64,000 nucleotides of DNA from Grimontia indica (GTDB taxonomy: Bacteria; Pseudomonadota; Gammaproteobacteria; Enterobacterales; Vibrionaceae): contig NZ_ANFM02000007.1 in the NCBI RefSeq assembly GCF_000333895.2, positions 18,085 to 82,084 of the forward strand, in the 5' to 3' direction. Shown piece by piece: positions 8,854 to 16,964 of the stretch (positions are counted from its first letter, which is position 1; each line of letters opens with the position of its first letter). The notes beneath the pieces are model-generated. The model was not told the origin of the DNA, ran no database searches, and saw only the letters and a program-made list of their open reading frames with translations. Position numbers and translations under genes: made by a program.

Positions 8854-8877
8854 CCGCCCTCTGCAGCGAGAGGGCGG
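8854..8877 (-). terminator. Intercistronic hairpin between phaP and phaC (attenuator-like)
   Basis: Read on the minus strand, CCGCCCTCT pairs perfectly with AGAGGGCGG around a six-base loop, just after the phasin stop codon and before phaC. Only a broken T-rich stretch follows, so partial termination or 3'-end protection of the phaBAP transcript is more likely than a full stop. Confidence 0.6.
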
Positions 8878-8889
8878 GTCTACCTAAAA

Positions 8890-9237
8890 TTAAGCTGGTT
8901 GAGCAGCTTTCAGGTTTTCAGTAGTCAGTTGTTCCAGATCGTCTTTGAACTCTTTCGCGATAGATTGCAGCTTCGCGCTGTCGTCCATCATTTGCTGAGA
9001 CAATTTAGTCAGCGCTGCCAGTTGTTGGCTGCTGTATGCAGTCATAGAAGTCACGTCAGTCACTTCGCTTGCTGCTTTAACTTGTGCCAGACCCATTTCG
9101 CTGTAAGTTTTAACAGCGCTCAGTTGGAGTTCAGTCAGAGTTTCAACGTTCTTAGCAACCAGTTTGTTGAACTTAACGTAAGGTGCCAGCGTTTTTTCTG
9201 TTTGCTCAGAGAATGCTTTAAACATATCGGTGTACAT
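8890..9237 (-). CDS. phaP: Phasin, polyhydroxyalkanoate granule-associated protein
   Basis: Phasins coat polyhydroxybutyrate granules and control their number and size. The product has 115 residues, is largely alpha-helical with an amphipathic pattern, and contains no cysteine or signal peptide. It opens MYTDMFKAFSEQTEKTLAPY and contains the KFNKLVAKNVETLTELQLSAV segment usual for the family. The ATG at 9237 is chosen because AGGAGAAACACC immediately precedes it; an upstream in-frame extension to 9270 lacks a binding site. It lies between phaA and phaC in the pha operon. Phasins are normally the most abundant granule protein, which fits the hairpin that follows the gene. Confidence 0.9.
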   Translation of the reverse strand: MYTDMFKAFSEQTEKTLAPYVKFNKLVAKNVETLTELQLSAVKTYSEMGLAQVKAASEVTDVTSMTAYSSQQLAALTKLSQQMMDDSAKLQSIAKEFKDDLEQLTTENLKAAQPA

Positions 9238-9285
9238 GGTGTTTCTCCTAAGTGTATTAATTAGATCCAAGGGGGTTTAACGTTC

Positions 9286-10497
9286 TTAGCTATCAGCACG
9301 TTTCACGACAACTGCCGTACCCATGCCGCCGCCGATGCAAAGCGAAGCAACACCATATGTGCCTTCGCGTTTTTCCAACTCGTGGATCAGTGAAACCAGA
9401 ACGCGGTTACCTGATGCGCCGAGCGGGTGACCCAATGCAATTGCGCCACCATTGACGTTTGCCTTCTCCAGAATGCTGTCAGGGCTGACGCTGTGGTTGT
9501 CCGCCAATTGGTGAACAACACCCAGAGCCTGAGCAGCGAAGGCTTCGTTGAGCTCAAACAGATCCACATCGGAAATAGACAGCTCTGCTTTTTTCAGAGC
9601 TTCTGTTACAGCACCTACAGGGCCAAGGCCCATGATTTTTGGATCTAACCCAACTTGCGCATAGCTGGTGATTTCAGCCAACGGTTTCAGACCAAGGCGC
9701 TGAACCGCTGCTTCTGAAGCGACGATCACAGCGCTGGCACCATCGTTAAGACCAGACGCGTTACCAGCTGTGACTGTACCTTCGCGGTTAAAGGCTGGGC
9801 GAAGCTTCGCCAGACCTTCTTGTGTGCAGTCTGCTTTAGGGTATTCGTCAGTATCGAAAGTGACAGTTTGGCGACGTTGCTTTACTTCAACAGGCACGAT
9901 TTCATCTTTGAATCGACCTGCTTCAACAGCAGCAACGGCTTTTTGTTGGCTCTGCTGCGCGTACGCGTCTTGTTGCTCACGGCTTAGGCCGACGAGCTCA
10001 GCAACGTTCTCAGCAGTAACGCCCATGTGGTATTGGTTGTAGACGTCAGTCAGACCGTCGTTGATCAGAAGATCTTTGAGGCCGATGTCGCCCATTTTCT
10101 GTCCGCCGCGCAGAGAGCCTGACGCTGCGAACGGAATTTGAGACATGTTCTCGACACCAGCTGCAACCACGACCTCTGCGTCGCCGCAGCGGATGTGTGC
10201 AACTGCATCCATGACCGCTTTCATGCCGCTGCCACAAACCATGTTGATGGCATAAGCTGGAACGGTTTCTGGCAATTCAGCATAGATGGCGGCCTGGCGA
10301 CCAATACCCATACCTTGGCCTGCACTGACTACGTTGCCGAGAATCACTTCGTTGATAGCGTCTGGGGAAACATTACCTGCTTCCAGAGCGCCTTTGATTG
10401 CAAATGCTGCCAGCTTTCCGGCTGGAACATCTTTCAGAGAACCTGTGAATGCGCCGATCGCGGTACGCTTGGCCGCGACAATATACACTTTTTCCAT
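9286..10497 (-). CDS. phaA: Acetyl-CoA C-acetyltransferase (beta-ketothiolase)
   Basis: This thiolase condenses two acetyl-CoA to acetoacetyl-CoA, the first step of polyhydroxybutyrate synthesis. The 403-residue product is a complete thiolase: nucleophilic Cys88 in NMVCGSGMKAV, His357 in ALGHPLGASG, and Cys387 in SLCIGGGMG. It lies 17 bp after phaB and about 50 bp before phaP, all on the minus strand. A degradative role on acetoacetyl-CoA is also possible, but operon context favours the biosynthetic role. Confidence 0.95.
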   Translation of the reverse strand: MEKVYIVAAKRTAIGAFTGSLKDVPAGKLAAFAIKGALEAGNVSPDAINEVILGNVVSAGQGMGIGRQAAIYAELPETVPAYAINMVCGSGMKAVMDAVAHIRCGDAEVVVAAGVENMSQIPFAASGSLRGGQKMGDIGLKDLLINDGLTDVYNQYHMGVTAENVAELVGLSREQQDAYAQQSQQKAVAAVEAGRFKDEIVPVEVKQRRQTVTFDTDEYPKADCTQEGLAKLRPAFNREGTVTAGNASGLNDGASAVIVASEAAVQRLGLKPLAEITSYAQVGLDPKIMGLGPVGAVTEALKKAELSISDVDLFELNEAFAAQALGVVHQLADNHSVSPDSILEKANVNGGAIALGHPLGASGNRVLVSLIHELEKREGTYGVASLCIGGGMGTAVVVKRADS

Positions 10498-10514
10498 GTG
10501 TCGTCTTTTCCCGT

Positions 10515-11255
10515 TTAGTTCATGTACAAGCCGCCGTTGACCGACAGCGTTTCCCCAGTGATGTAAGCAGCTGCATCACTCGCAAGATACGCGACTGCAT
10601 CAGCAATTTCTTCTGGACGAGCCAGACGCTTCATTGGAATCTCACCTTTGATAGACTCCAGCACTTCATCGCGCATAGCTTCTACCATTGGGGTTGCTGT
10701 ATAGCCAGGGGCTACAACATTGGCGGTCACTCCGGATCTCGCACCTTCAAATGCCAGTGACTTGGTGAAGCCAATCATGCCGGCTTTTGCCGCCGCATAG
10801 TTGGTTTGACCAAATTGGCCTTTTAGGCCGTTAACAGATGAGATATTGATGACACGGCCGCCGCCTTTTTCGCACATAGCGGCAAAAAGAGGTTGGGTTA
10901 CGTTAAAAAGACTATTGAGGTTAGTATCGATAACTGCATGCCAGTTATCTGCTGCCATTTTCTTGAAGAGACCATCACGTGTGATACCGGCGTTGTTGAC
11001 TACAACATCGATAGTGCCTTCTTCTTCAAGAAGCTTGGGGAGACGCTCTGCACAGTCAGCTGTGCTGGTCACGTCCAGTTCGAACAGGCGTACCTGGTCT
11101 GAGTTGAATTTCTTCTCTTCAAACCATTCCTCGGCGCATTGCAGGTTCCCGGTGAAGTAGGTGGCAATCACGCGATAGCCCTGACTTACCAATTTTTCTG
11201 TGATCGCCGAGCCGATACCACCTTTTGAACCGGTGATGAGCGCGAGTTTCTTCAT
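10515..11255 (-). CDS. phaB: Acetoacetyl-CoA reductase (NADPH)
   Basis: PhaB reduces acetoacetyl-CoA to (R)-3-hydroxybutyryl-CoA, the PhaC substrate. It is a short-chain dehydrogenase of 246 residues, the usual length, with the cofactor motif TGSKGGIG (8-15), NNAG (87-90) and the catalytic Ser140, Tyr153 and Lys157 (YAAAK). The ATG at 11255 is preceded by GGAG at good spacing; an in-frame extension upstream to 11384 lacks homology to the family and is rejected. It is the first gene of the pha operon, so the operon promoter lies in the roughly 550-bp gap to its right. Confidence 0.95.
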   Translation of the reverse strand: MKKLALITGSKGGIGSAITEKLVSQGYRVIATYFTGNLQCAEEWFEEKKFNSDQVRLFELDVTSTADCAERLPKLLEEEGTIDVVVNNAGITRDGLFKKMAADNWHAVIDTNLNSLFNVTQPLFAAMCEKGGGRVINISSVNGLKGQFGQTNYAAAKAGMIGFTKSLAFEGARSGVTANVVAPGYTATPMVEAMRDEVLESIKGEIPMKRLARPEEIADAVAYLASDAAAYITGETLSVNGGLYMN

Positions 11256-11806
11256 TGTTGACTCCATTCTTAACAACAAGCAATTGAACGTTTGACCCCT
11301 GTAACTGCATTTGGTTATCCAAAAATACAGGCACCTGTAATTTATTAGTTTTAGCGCGTAAGGGTTGAGACTAAGGAAACTCATCTAGTCTCGAATTTAG
11401 AATAGTTATTATGTGTGATGGTTTTATGACCACCGAAATTAAAGATATACAATCTTATGAGTAAGGCAAAAGGAATTAGGAGAGAATTACAGAAACAAGA
11501 TCTTGATCTACAACAAAACGCCATAAGTTAACAGTGTGTTAAATTATGGTTTTCATTTGGATCTTTTGAGGTATTTTTTGTGTTTAATAAACGATTTTCT
11601 TTTTTATTCACCATTTATTGATGCACTAAATAGGTATTCGTGCTGCTTAAAAATGCACCAGATGAATTTAAGGAAGAAACCTCCGTTTTCGCAACTATAA
11701 ACGCAGAATAATTGACCAGCCTCTCAGCTTTAAAGTGATTCTTGTACGGTAAAGTGGTCAGTTAAAGCAGTGAATTTATAACGAAAACAGGGCTGTTAGG
11801 CAGGTT
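11256..11806. other. AT-rich gene-free region upstream of the pha operon
   Basis: This 551-bp gap between phaB and csdE is visibly AT-rich and carries no convincing gene. The right half of the pha promoter region holds a palindrome (separate entry). A 24-codon frame starting at 11457 has no binding site and no recognisable product. The part nearest 11806 lies downstream of csdE, but I see no strong terminator there. Confidence 0.6.
11326..11339. promoter_or_regulatory. Candidate operator palindrome upstream of phaB
   Basis: TACAGGCACCTGTA is a 6-2-6 perfect palindrome 71 bp upstream of the phaB start. A further half-site, CCTGTAA, lies at 11298-11304, 36 bp from the matching half-site of the palindrome. 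This looks like a dimeric repressor or activator site for the pha operon, but no regulator gene is adjacent. Confidence 0.4.
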
Positions 11807-12232
11807 TTATAAGGCTTTTAGCTGATTGATGATCGCCCGGACGCCGTTACTTCTTGATTGGCTGATATGAGCAAGAAGATCCAAGGCTTCAAGGTAGTTT
11901 TCGAAATTAAAAGTGAGGATATCTTCTTTAGATTTCATTTCGACGGCAGCAAGAATGATAGCCAACAATCCTTTAACAATTCTTGCGTCTGAGTCGGCAG
12001 AAAAATAGTAGACTCCCTCGCAAATTTTCCATGTAAGCCAAACTTTACTTTCACAGCCAGGCACGGAAATACTTTCTTCTTTTAATGTTTCGTCCATGTT
12101 TGGCAGCTTTTTTCCCATCTGAATAACCAGACGGTATTTATCTTCCCAGCTTTTGCATTGAGACATTTCGTTTAAGATGTCTTCGGTCGAAATATCGGTA
12201 CCAAAAGGATGGGTTGGCTGAATGTTTGTCAT
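11807..12232 (-). CDS. csdE: Sulfur acceptor protein of the CSD system, SufE family
   Basis: CsdE accepts persulfide sulfur from the cysteine desulfurase CsdA and passes it on. The 141-residue product is a SufE-family protein with the acceptor cysteine in SVPGCESKVWL (about Cys60). The ATG at 12232 (MTNIQPTHPFG) is preferred over an in-frame TTG at 12244. It follows csdA on the same strand with about 40 bp between them, forming a csdA-csdE unit. In E. coli the partner tcdA is next to this pair; here the pha operon intervenes. Confidence 0.93.
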   Translation of the reverse strand: MTNIQPTHPFGTDISTEDILNEMSQCKSWEDKYRLVIQMGKKLPNMDETLKEESISVPGCESKVWLTWKICEGVYYFSADSDARIVKGLLAIILAAVEMKSKEDILTFNFENYLEALDLLAHISQSRSNGVRAIINQLKAL

Positions 12233-12272
12233 GGTTCGGCTCAATGGTCAGCGAAAAGAGGTTGTCGGTATT

Positions 12273-13496
12273 TTAAAGCAAATCACAGGCTTTCTGAATG
12301 GCAGCAACACATCGGGCGATATCTTCTTCTGTGTTGTAAAGGGCGATTGATATACGGACACAGCCATTGATGCCAAGCGCATCCATTAAAGGATGAGCGC
12401 AATGATGTCCTGATCGCACCGCAATGCCTTGTTGATCCAACAAGGTGGCAATGTCGGAGTGATGAACGCCATCGACAGTAAATGCGACGACACTGGCTCC
12501 GCGTTGTAAGCCGATAATGCGTACATCCTCAATGTGTTGGATGCCTTCAACCAGTAAGCTCTGAAGTGTGCCGATATGAGCTTCTGCCCCTATGTGGTTA
12601 ATATTGCCAAACCAGTGAATGGCCTCACCGAGCGCTATGGCGCCTGCAACGTTGGGAGTGCCAGCCTCAAACTTCGCAGGCGACTCGGCATACAGGGTGC
12701 CGGAAAAACTGACCTTCTCGACCATTTTCCCACCACCATGCCACGGAGGCATCGCTTCGAGCAGTGAAGGCTTGCCATATAGCGCCCCTATACCTGCTGG
12801 AGCAAACAGCTTATGACCGGAAAAAACATAGAAGTCTGCGTTCATCGCTGTCACATCAATATTCTCATGTACCACTGCCTGCGCGCCATCAACCACGACT
12901 ACTGCACCTGACTGATGAGCCTTTTCGATAACCGCCTCTATCGGGTTTCTGGTGCCTGTCACATTGCTGATATGCGCAATGCACACCATGCGGGTTTTGG
13001 TGTTCAGCAGGTTATCTAACGTGGTCAGTTCTAATTGGCAGGTATTGGGATTAACAGGCCATTTCACCACTTTTGCGCCCGTTTGTTCGGCGACTAACTG
13101 CCAGGGAACAATATTGGCGTGGTGTTCCATTTCGGTCACGATGATTTCATCGCCCGGCTTCAGGTTCTGGCGGGCATAACTTTGCGCGATAAGATTTAAG
13201 GCTTCTGTCGCGCCACGGGTCCAGACAATACCTTCAACAGGGGCATTCAGGAAATCTGCGACAGTTTGACGCGCCGCTTCAAAGCGGTTAGTTGCTGAAG
13301 CCGTTAGTGAGTGGGAACCGCGATGCACGTTGGCGTTGGCACCCGAGTAGTATTGGCTAATGCTCTCGATCACCGCCCGTGGTTTTTGCGACGTGGCTGC
13401 ACTGTCCAGATAAACCAGTGGCTGGCTATGGATGTGCTGATCCAGCGATGGGAAATCGCGTCGGATGATATCTACATCAAAAGGGCGGTTGGTCAT
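12273..13496 (-). CDS. csdA: Cysteine desulfurase CsdA (SufS-like group)
   Basis: CsdA is a PLP enzyme that removes sulfur from L-cysteine, giving alanine and an enzyme persulfide. The 407-residue product contains the PLP lysine at about 229 (FSGHKLFAPAG) and the persulfide-forming Cys366 in RSGHHCAHPL, the short-loop pattern of the SufS/CsdA group. It is followed by csdE. Without a suf cluster in view it could also be called SufS, but the csdE/tcdA/gcvA context supports CsdA. Confidence 0.93.
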   Translation of the reverse strand: MTNRPFDVDIIRRDFPSLDQHIHSQPLVYLDSAATSQKPRAVIESISQYYSGANANVHRGSHSLTASATNRFEAARQTVADFLNAPVEGIVWTRGATEALNLIAQSYARQNLKPGDEIIVTEMEHHANIVPWQLVAEQTGAKVVKWPVNPNTCQLELTTLDNLLNTKTRMVCIAHISNVTGTRNPIEAVIEKAHQSGAVVVVDGAQAVVHENIDVTAMNADFYVFSGHKLFAPAGIGALYGKPSLLEAMPPWHGGGKMVEKVSFSGTLYAESPAKFEAGTPNVAGAIALGEAIHWFGNINHIGAEAHIGTLQSLLVEGIQHIEDVRIIGLQRGASVVAFTVDGVHHSDIATLLDQQGIAVRSGHHCAHPLMDALGINGCVRISIALYNTEEDIARCVAAIQKACDLL

Positions 13497-13610
13497 GGTT
13501 TCGGTTTCGCTTCACTGACTCAGTTAATGGAGGCGAATGATCGCTTTTTCGTCATATTAACTCAAGAGAAAGTAATGGATGTGAAATGGTTTCAAGGCGA
13601 AACGAAGGGC

Positions 13611-13642
13611 AAAAAAAAGCACCGGGCAATCTGCTCAGTGCT
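13611..13642 (-). terminator. Terminator of gcvB
   Basis: The minus-strand stem AGCACTGAGCA / TGCCCGGTGCT has a GAT loop, one G-T pair and one mismatch, and is followed by eight T residues. The same AGCAC...GTGCT stem ends GcvB in E. coli. Confidence 0.85.
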
Positions 13643-13829
13643 ACGACAAATTTTTTGATTGATAGGATTCAAAAAATACAGCAAGTATGAAAGGTAGATA
13701 TCTCTACCGAATTTCGGCGATGCCGAAATATGCAAACACAACATCGCAACCACAAAATCTGTCGTACGTAGGGAACGAGAATCCCGTGGTGCGCGCAAAC
13801 TATAGGTTTTCTCTGGAGCCAGAACAATC
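13611..13829 (-). ncRNA. gcvB: GcvB small regulatory RNA
   Basis: The minus-strand sequence opposite gcvA matches the architecture of GcvB, the Hfq-dependent repressor of amino acid and peptide uptake genes. The G/U-rich R1 seed is at 13732-13751 (GGTTGCGATGTTGTGTTTGC), close to the E. coli seed. A hairpin follows (ATTTCGGC/GCCGAAAT), then GGTAGAGATATCTACC, equivalent to the E. coli GGTAGCAAAGCTACC stem. It ends in a strong terminator, stem 13618-13642 with eight T residues at 13611-13618. A -10-like TATTAT/TATAAA lies near 13835-13843, so the 5' end is approximate. Divergent placement beside gcvA, its known activator, agrees with E. coli. Confidence 0.88.
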
Positions 13830-13880
13830 GACATTTTATAATACTGTTCATTAGAAAAACTTATATGTTAAGGACGCACC

Positions 13881-14786
13881 ATGGCCCGACGTCTTCCCCC
13901 TCTCAATTCGCTCCGTGTGTTTGAAGCCGCAGCCCGTCATTTGAGCTTTACCCGTGCCGCTGAAGAGCTGTTTGTGACTCAAGCTGCCGTGAGCCATCAG
14001 ATAAAAGCGCTGGAAGAGTTCCTTGGTTTAAAGCTGTTCCGACGTCGTAACCGCTCCCTCCTGTTAACGGAAGAAGGACAGAGCTATTTTCTTGATATAA
14101 AAGATATATTTACTTCTTTGGCGGATGCCACGGATCGGGTGTTAGAGCGAGGGGCGAAAGGGGCTCTGACCATCAGTTTACCGCCAAGTTTTGCGATTCA
14201 GTGGCTGGTACCTCGCTTGGCGGACTTTAACCAGCAACACCCAGAGATTGATGTGCGCATTAAAGCGGTAGACATGGAAGATGGCTCCCTGACGGACGAT
14301 GTCGACGTAGCCATTTACTACGGAAGAGGAAATTGGCCTGGGCTGCGCTGTGATGAGCTTTATCCGGAGTTTCTGCTGCCAGTGTGCAGTCCAGCAGTAC
14401 TCAATGGGCCTAAGCCACTGCATAGTCTCGAAGATTTGAAGCATCACACTTTGCTTCATGACAGAACAAGAAAGGACTGGAAGACTTACGCCAAGTACTA
14501 TCAGATTAGTGACATTAATCTAAATTATGGCCCGATTTTTAGTCACTCCACCATGGTGCTTCAGGCTGCCGCACTGGGGCAGGGCATCGCATTGAGTAAC
14601 AATGTACTTGCACAGCCGGAGTTGGAATCTGGCAGACTGGTGTGTCCGTTTGAGCATTTCTTGATGAGTAAAAATGCGTTTTATCTTGTCAGCCAACAAA
14701 AAGATGCGGATTCAGGCCGTATCGCAGCATTTAGGGAATGGGTATTGGCGAAAGCTGCTGCCGAACAGGAGAGTATTTCTGCATGA
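13881..14786 (+). CDS. gcvA: Glycine cleavage system transcriptional regulator GcvA
   Basis: GcvA is the LysR-type regulator of the glycine cleavage operon and activates gcvB. The 301-residue product starts MARRLPPLNSLRVFEAAARHLSF, almost diagnostic of GcvA, with the helix-turn-helix at about 20-40 (FTRAAEELFVTQAAVSHQIKALE) and a LysR substrate-binding domain behind it. AAGGACGC precedes the ATG. Its stop codon overlaps the next gene's start (ATGA). The divergent small RNA gcvB lies just upstream, as in E. coli. Confidence 0.95.
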   Translation: MARRLPPLNSLRVFEAAARHLSFTRAAEELFVTQAAVSHQIKALEEFLGLKLFRRRNRSLLLTEEGQSYFLDIKDIFTSLADATDRVLERGAKGALTISLPPSFAIQWLVPRLADFNQQHPEIDVRIKAVDMEDGSLTDDVDVAIYYGRGNWPGLRCDELYPEFLLPVCSPAVLNGPKPLHSLEDLKHHTLLHDRTRKDWKTYAKYYQISDINLNYGPIFSHSTMVLQAAALGQGIALSNNVLAQPELESGRLVCPFEHFLMSKNAFYLVSQQKDADSGRIAAFREWVLAKAAAEQESISA

Positions 14787-15415
14787 GTGAGTTTTCAGAA
14801 AAGAGTGTGTTGATTGATGGTCCGGCGTCGGCTGAACGTACGTTTATTTTTGCACATGGTGCCGGAGCAGGCATGGAGCACGACTTCATGGAGCAAGTCG
14901 CTGGAATGATTGCCGCTTATGGCATTCGTGTTGTGCGTTTTAACTTCCCTTATATGGTCAAACGTGCTGAAGATGGTAAGAAGCGCCCGCCAGACCGCGC
15001 GCCCAAACTGCTGGAAGCATTCAAAGAAGTGATTGCGGAATATGGCACAGAGAAAACGGTCATTGGCGGAAAATCCATGGGGGGGCGAATGGCGAGTCAC
15101 CTCACTGATGTCGAGAGGGTGAAAGGCGTAACTTGTTTAGGCTTTCCCTTTCACCCACCAGGTAAGCCAGAAAAAGACAAGGGCGAGCATCTTGCCGATT
15201 TGTCACTTTCCACACTGATCTTGCAGGGGGAGCGTGACACTTTCGGTAACCGCACTGAGCTGGAAGGCTACCCATTGTCAGATAAGGTCACCCTGACGTT
15301 CATTCCTGATGGTGACCACAGCTTTAAACCGCGAAAAGCATCGGGCCACACCGAAACTGGTAACCGTCAGATGGCAGCTGATCACATCGCGGCGTTTATC
15401 AAAGAGGTGTGCTAA
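14783..15415 (+). CDS. Alpha/beta hydrolase, KANL3/Tex30-like family
   Basis: The 210-residue product is a small alpha/beta-fold hydrolase. It shows FAHGAGAG (oxyanion region, about 24-30), the nucleophile elbow GGKSMGG with Ser98, an aspartate in LILQGERDTFG and a histidine in PDGDHSFKP, so the triad is complete. It resembles the KANL3/Tex30 or dienelactone-hydrolase-like family; the substrate is unknown. Its ATG overlaps the gcvA stop (ATGA) and its stop overlaps the next start (TAATG), so the three genes look translationally coupled. E. coli lacks it between gcvA and ygdD. Confidence 0.85.
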   Translation: MSEFSEKSVLIDGPASAERTFIFAHGAGAGMEHDFMEQVAGMIAAYGIRVVRFNFPYMVKRAEDGKKRPPDRAPKLLEAFKEVIAEYGTEKTVIGGKSMGGRMASHLTDVERVKGVTCLGFPFHPPGKPEKDKGEHLADLSLSTLILQGERDTFGNRTELEGYPLSDKVTLTFIPDGDHSFKPRKASGHTETGNRQMAADHIAAFIKEVC

Positions 15416-15789
15416 TGAATGGCCGCCAATACGCTTCACTTGGCTGTATCTTCGCGGGTATTGCAGTGGCACTCGGGGCGTTTGCAGCTCACGCCTTAAA
15501 AGCGCAGCTTCCCGCCTATGAGCTATCTATTATCGAAAAAGGTGTGCAGTATCAGTTCTGGCATGCGCTGGCATTAATCGCCTTGGGGCTTTGGAATCAT
15601 ATCCAGCCACAGCGTATGCTTTCGCTTGCTTGCGGGTTTATTGCCATCGGCATGCTTTGTTTTAGTGGCAGCTTGTATGGTTTGGCGCTGACAGATTGGC
15701 GATGGCTTTGGCCTGTCACGCCACTTGGCGGCACCAGCTTCTTGGTGGGATGGCTTCTCGCTGCGGTAACACTCTGGCGCAAAGCTTGA
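15415..15789 (+). CDS. ygdD: DUF423 inner-membrane protein, YgdD-like
   Basis: The 124-residue product has four hydrophobic segments (about 8-26, 45-60, 68-88 and 96-118), ending AAVTLWRKA, and carries the N-terminal FAGIAVALGAFAAHALK pattern of DUF423. The function of the family is unknown. The ATG at 15415 overlaps the previous stop codon. The order gcvA-ygdD-rlmM is conserved with E. coli, apart from the hydrolase inserted here. Confidence 0.88.
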   Translation: MNGRQYASLGCIFAGIAVALGAFAAHALKAQLPAYELSIIEKGVQYQFWHALALIALGLWNHIQPQRMLSLACGFIAIGMLCFSGSLYGLALTDWRWLWPVTPLGGTSFLVGWLLAAVTLWRKA

Positions 15790-15846
15790 GTTCAGCACCT
15801 TGCTTCATCATAATGTCGCGTCATTTTTATAGGTAACAGGCCCGAG

Positions 15847-16914
15847 ATGAACCAGATTTTATTGTATTGCCGCCAGGGCTTTGAAAAAGAGTGTGCGGGT
15901 GAGATTCAGGACAAAGCGACAGGAGTCGAAGTGTATGGTTTTCCACGTGTGGAAAAAAACACTGGCTACGTGCTGTTTGAGTGTTACCAGCAAGGCGATG
16001 CAGAAAAACTGCTTCAGACGTTGCCGCTGAACTCATTGATCTTTGCGCGTCAGATGATTGCGGTAGTGGATACCCTGAACGATTTGGATCCAGGCGACCG
16101 CATCTCGCCAATTCTGGCGCTCGGCGGGGAACTGCCAAAATGCGGTGATATCCGCGTGGAAACGCCAGATACCGCGCAGGCAAAAGAGTTACTGAAATTC
16201 TGCCGAAAATTTACTGTGCCATTACGTCAGGCGCTGCGTAAACGTGGCGTATTGCTGGCAAAAGACAACCCGAAAAAGCCAGTACTGCATGTGTGTTTCA
16301 CTGCGCCGGGCTGCTGTTTCGTCGGCTACTCACTGTCGAATAACAACTCACCACACTACATGGGTATCCATCGTTTGAAGTTCCCAGCGGATGCGCCAAG
16401 CCGTTCGACGTTAAAGCTGGAAGAAGCCTTCCACGCATTTATTCCTCGTGAAGAGTGGGATGAACGATTGGCACCGGGAATGTGGGCTGTTGACCTTGGC
16501 GCTTGTCCGGGTGGCTGGACGTATCAACTGGTGAAGCGCTCAATGTTCGTTCACGCGGTGGATAACGGTGCGATGGCGGAGAGCCTGATGGAAACCGGGC
16601 AGGTGAAATACCATGCTGCTGACGGCTTTAAGTTCGAGCCACCACGTAAGAACGTGACCTGGTTAGTGTGTGACATGATTGAAAAGCCTTACCGGGTAGC
16701 ACAACTGATGGGTGAGTGGCTGATTGAAGGCTGGGCGAAAGAGACCATCTTTAACCTTAAATTGCCGATGAATCGCCGCTTCGAGCAAGTGAAAGACGAT
16801 CTACAGAATCTGAAAAAGTTCCTGATTGAAAACGGTGTGAAATTTGAGATGCAGGCGAAGCATCTTTATCACGACCGGGAAGAAATCACGGTTCATATTC
16901 GTGTACTGAAATAA
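15847..16914 (+). CDS. rlmM: 23S rRNA (cytidine-2'-O)-methyltransferase RlmM
   Basis: RlmM methylates the 2'-hydroxyl of C2498 in 23S rRNA using S-adenosylmethionine. The 355-residue product combines an N-terminal THUMP-like region with a Rossmann methyltransferase domain whose SAM motif is [10 protein letters not shown] (215-224). Further signature stretches include [13 protein letters not shown] near the C terminus, containing the expected catalytic lysine. It is the last gene of the gcvA cluster and is closed by a terminator. Confidence 0.96.
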   Translation: MNQILLYCRQGFEKECAGEIQDKATGVEVYGFPRVEKNTGYVLFECYQQGDAEKLLQTLPLNSLIFARQMIAVVDTLNDLDPGDRISPILALGGELPKCGDIRVETPDTAQAKELLKFCRKFTVPLRQALRKRGVLLAKDNPKKPVLHVCFTAPGCCFVGYSLSNNNSPHYMGIHRLKFPADAPSRSTLKLEEAFHAFIPREEWDERLAPGMWAVDLGACPGGWTYQLVKRSMFVHAVDNGAMAESLMETGQVKYHAADGFKFEPPRKNVTWLVCDMIEKPYRVAQLMGEWLIEGWAKETIFNLKLPMNRRFEQVKDDLQNLKKFLIENGVKFEMQAKHLYHDREEITVHIRVLK

Positions 16915-16917
16915 CGA

Positions 16918-16941
16918 GAAGGCAGCCAATCGGCTGCCTTC
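16918..16941. terminator. Terminator between convergent rlmM and xni
   Basis: GAAGGCAGCC pairs perfectly with GGCTGCCTTC around an AATC loop. The sequence after the stem is pyrimidine-rich rather than a clean T-run, so efficiency is uncertain, but its place between convergent genes fits a shared terminator. Confidence 0.75.
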
Positions 16942-16964
16942 TTCGTATTTGGGCTTTGCAAGAG

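Noticed and set aside
11457..11531. A 24-codon frame (MSKAKGIRRELQKQ...) in the gap between phaB and csdE
   Set aside because: Too short to support, with no ribosome binding site and no recognisable relatives by eye.
13592..13834. An 80-codon minus-strand frame between csdA and gcvA
   Set aside because: It coincides with the GcvB RNA and its terminator; RNA features explain the sequence better, and the frame has no binding site.
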